Shown piece by piece: positions 14,023 through 14,850 of a stretch of 14,850 nt of DNA. Every line of letters begins with the position of its first letter. Positions within the stretch are counted from its first letter, which is position 1. Location: contig CABWYI010000017.1 of the NCBI GenBank assembly GCA_902509725.1, positions 1 through 14,850 of the forward strand, in the 5' to 3' direction. Origin of the DNA: an uncultured Pelagibacteraceae bacterium (GTDB lineage Bacteria > Pseudomonadota > Alphaproteobacteria > Pelagibacterales > Pelagibacteraceae). The notes beneath the pieces are model-generated. The model was not told the origin of the DNA. It ran no database searches and saw nothing but the letters and a program-made list of their open reading frames with translations. Position numbers and translations under genes: made by a program.

Positions 14023-14850
14023 ATGAGTAAAATTCAAAATACAGATCATTTTTATCTAATCGACGGATCGGGTTATATTTTTAGAGCTTACTATGCTTTA
14101 CCTCCGTTAACACGCAAAAGTGATGGACTTCCAACAGGAGCTGTAAGTGGTTTTTGTAGTATGCTTTTTAAGCTTTTAGAAGATTCTAAATCAAATCAAA
14201 ATTTGCAAAAACCTAGTCATTTTGCTGTAATTTTTGACTCAGCTAGAAAAACATTTCGCAATGAAATTTATAGTGATTATAAAGCTAATAGGTCAGAAGC
14301 ACCAGAAGATTTAGCTCCACAATTTGAGTATATAAGAAAATCTGTATTAGCATTTAATTTACCATCTGTAGAATTAGTAAATTATGAAGCAGATGATCTA
14401 ATAGCAACATACACTGATCAGATTTTAAAGAAAGGTGCAAAAGTTACTATAGTTTCTTCGGATAAGGATTTAATGCAACTATATAAAAAAAATGTTCGTA
14501 TATATGATCCGATGAAGAATAAATTTATTACAGAAGAGGATATTCAAAAAAAGTTTGGTGTTAATTCTAGTAAAGTAATAGACGTTCAGGCTTTAGCTGG
14601 AGATAGCAGTGACAATGTACCTGGTGTTCCAGGAATTGGAGTTAAGACTGCAGCTGAGCTAATAAATAAATATGGAAATCTTGAAAATCTTCTTAAATCT
14701 GCCAAAGAAATAAAACAGAATAAAAGAAGAGAGTCGCTTATTGAAAATCAAGATAAAGCTATATTAAGTAAAAAATTAGTAACCTTAAAACATGATACCC
14801 CAATAAAAATAGATATTGAGGATTTTCAACTAAAAGAAATTGATAAAGAT
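14023..14850 (+). CDS. polA: DNA polymerase I, N-terminal 5'-3' exonuclease part (runs off the window)
   Basis: The reading frame is open from the ATG at 14023 to the last base, giving 276 residues of a protein normally about 900. It is the 5' nuclease (flap endonuclease) domain that removes RNA primers and flaps during lagging-strand synthesis and repair. Metal-binding acidic motifs and DNA contacts are visible: LIDGSGYIFRAYYAL (12-26), FAVIFDSARKTFRNEIYSDYKANR (67-90), NYEADDLIA (120-128), VSSDKDLMQLY (144-154) and the helix-hairpin-helix entry GDSSDNVPGVPGIGVKTA (193-210). The 3'-5' exonuclease-like and polymerase domains would lie beyond the window. There is no Shine-Dalgarno motif before the ATG. 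The whole space to divergent bioY is 46 bases, so both promoters must be packed in or overlap. Confidence 0.95.
   Translation, partial: MSKIQNTDHFYLIDGSGYIFRAYYALPPLTRKSDGLPTGAVSGFCSMLFKLLEDSKSNQNLQKPSHFAVIFDSARKTFRNEIYSDYKANRSEAPEDLAPQFEYIRKSVLAFNLPSVELVNYEADDLIATYTDQILKKGAKVTIVSSDKDLMQLYKKNVRIYDPMKNKFITEEDIQKKFGVNSSKVIDVQALAGDSSDNVPGVPGIGVKTAAELINKYGNLENLLKSAKEIKQNKRRESLIENQDKAILSKKLVTLKHDTPIKIDIEDFQLKEIDKD

Noticed and set aside
14014..14023. TTATTTATAA in the bioY/polA region, one base from the BioR operator pattern TTATMKATAA
   Set aside because: The same ten bases also occur before hisC, which has no biotin role, so chance in A/T-rich DNA is the simpler explanation.
1..14850. Mobile elements, CRISPR arrays, tRNA or rRNA genes, toxin-antitoxin or phage-defence genes
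   Set aside because: I found no long repeats, transposase or integrase motifs, cloverleaf-like GC-rich stretches or defence domains; all sizeable frames are assigned to housekeeping or metabolic families.

Overview
The window looks like a piece of a streamlined, very AT-rich alphaproteobacterial chromosome, most likely from the SAR11 clade (Pelagibacterales). The grounds are a base composition that is roughly 70% A+T by eye, near-zero intergenic space, many start/stop overlaps, almost no Shine-Dalgarno motifs, and a gene set typical of alphaproteobacteria: class I lysyl-tRNA synthetase, a RegA/ActR/PrrA response regulator, a hisC-tyrA-metX neighbourhood, and a SAM-II riboswitch in front of metX. 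I see no mobile element, tRNA, rRNA, CRISPR array or prophage. No gene-free stretch exceeds 300 bases. The longest is the 192-base metX/hisC divergent region, which holds a SAM-II riboswitch and its promoter.

Layout: (1) 1-264 (-) is the 5' part of metX, preceded by a SAM-II riboswitch and a good sigma70-type promoter (about 298-382). (2) 457-2435 (+) is hisC-tyrA, coupled by an ATGA overlap. Together with metX this is an amino-acid cluster (Tyr/His and Met). (3) 2432-5992 (-) is trkH-ampG-NlpC/P60, a tightly packed operon combining K+ uptake, muropeptide import and a signal-less peptidoglycan peptidase. (4) 6081-8686 (+) is class I lysyl-tRNA synthetase followed by pyrD, sharing one base. 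(5) 8747-9609 (+) is rpmB with its own near-leaderless promoter, then a YhhQ-type queuosine-precursor transporter, again sharing one base. (6) 9612-12719 (-) is a polyamine operon of an ornithine/lysine decarboxylase-type enzyme, a deoxyhypusine-synthase-like protein and an agmatinase-type ureohydrolase. (7) 12842-13432 (+) is a regA-type response regulator. (8) 13425-13976 (-) is bioY, a biotin-uptake protein. (9) 14023-14850 (+) is the start of polA, running off the window.

Most of the window is housekeeping. The parts most worth a second look are the polyamine operon, the SAM-II element with its unusual distance from the start codon and an alternative A/U hairpin, the likely cytosolic muropeptide-processing pair AmpG + NlpC/P60, and the near-leaderless rpmB promoter. 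The polyamine operon's DHS-like enzyme cannot have its eukaryotic eIF5A substrate in a bacterium, so the operon probably encodes a non-canonical route to a longer polyamine. Functional statements rest on motifs read by eye and on family knowledge; no database search was run.
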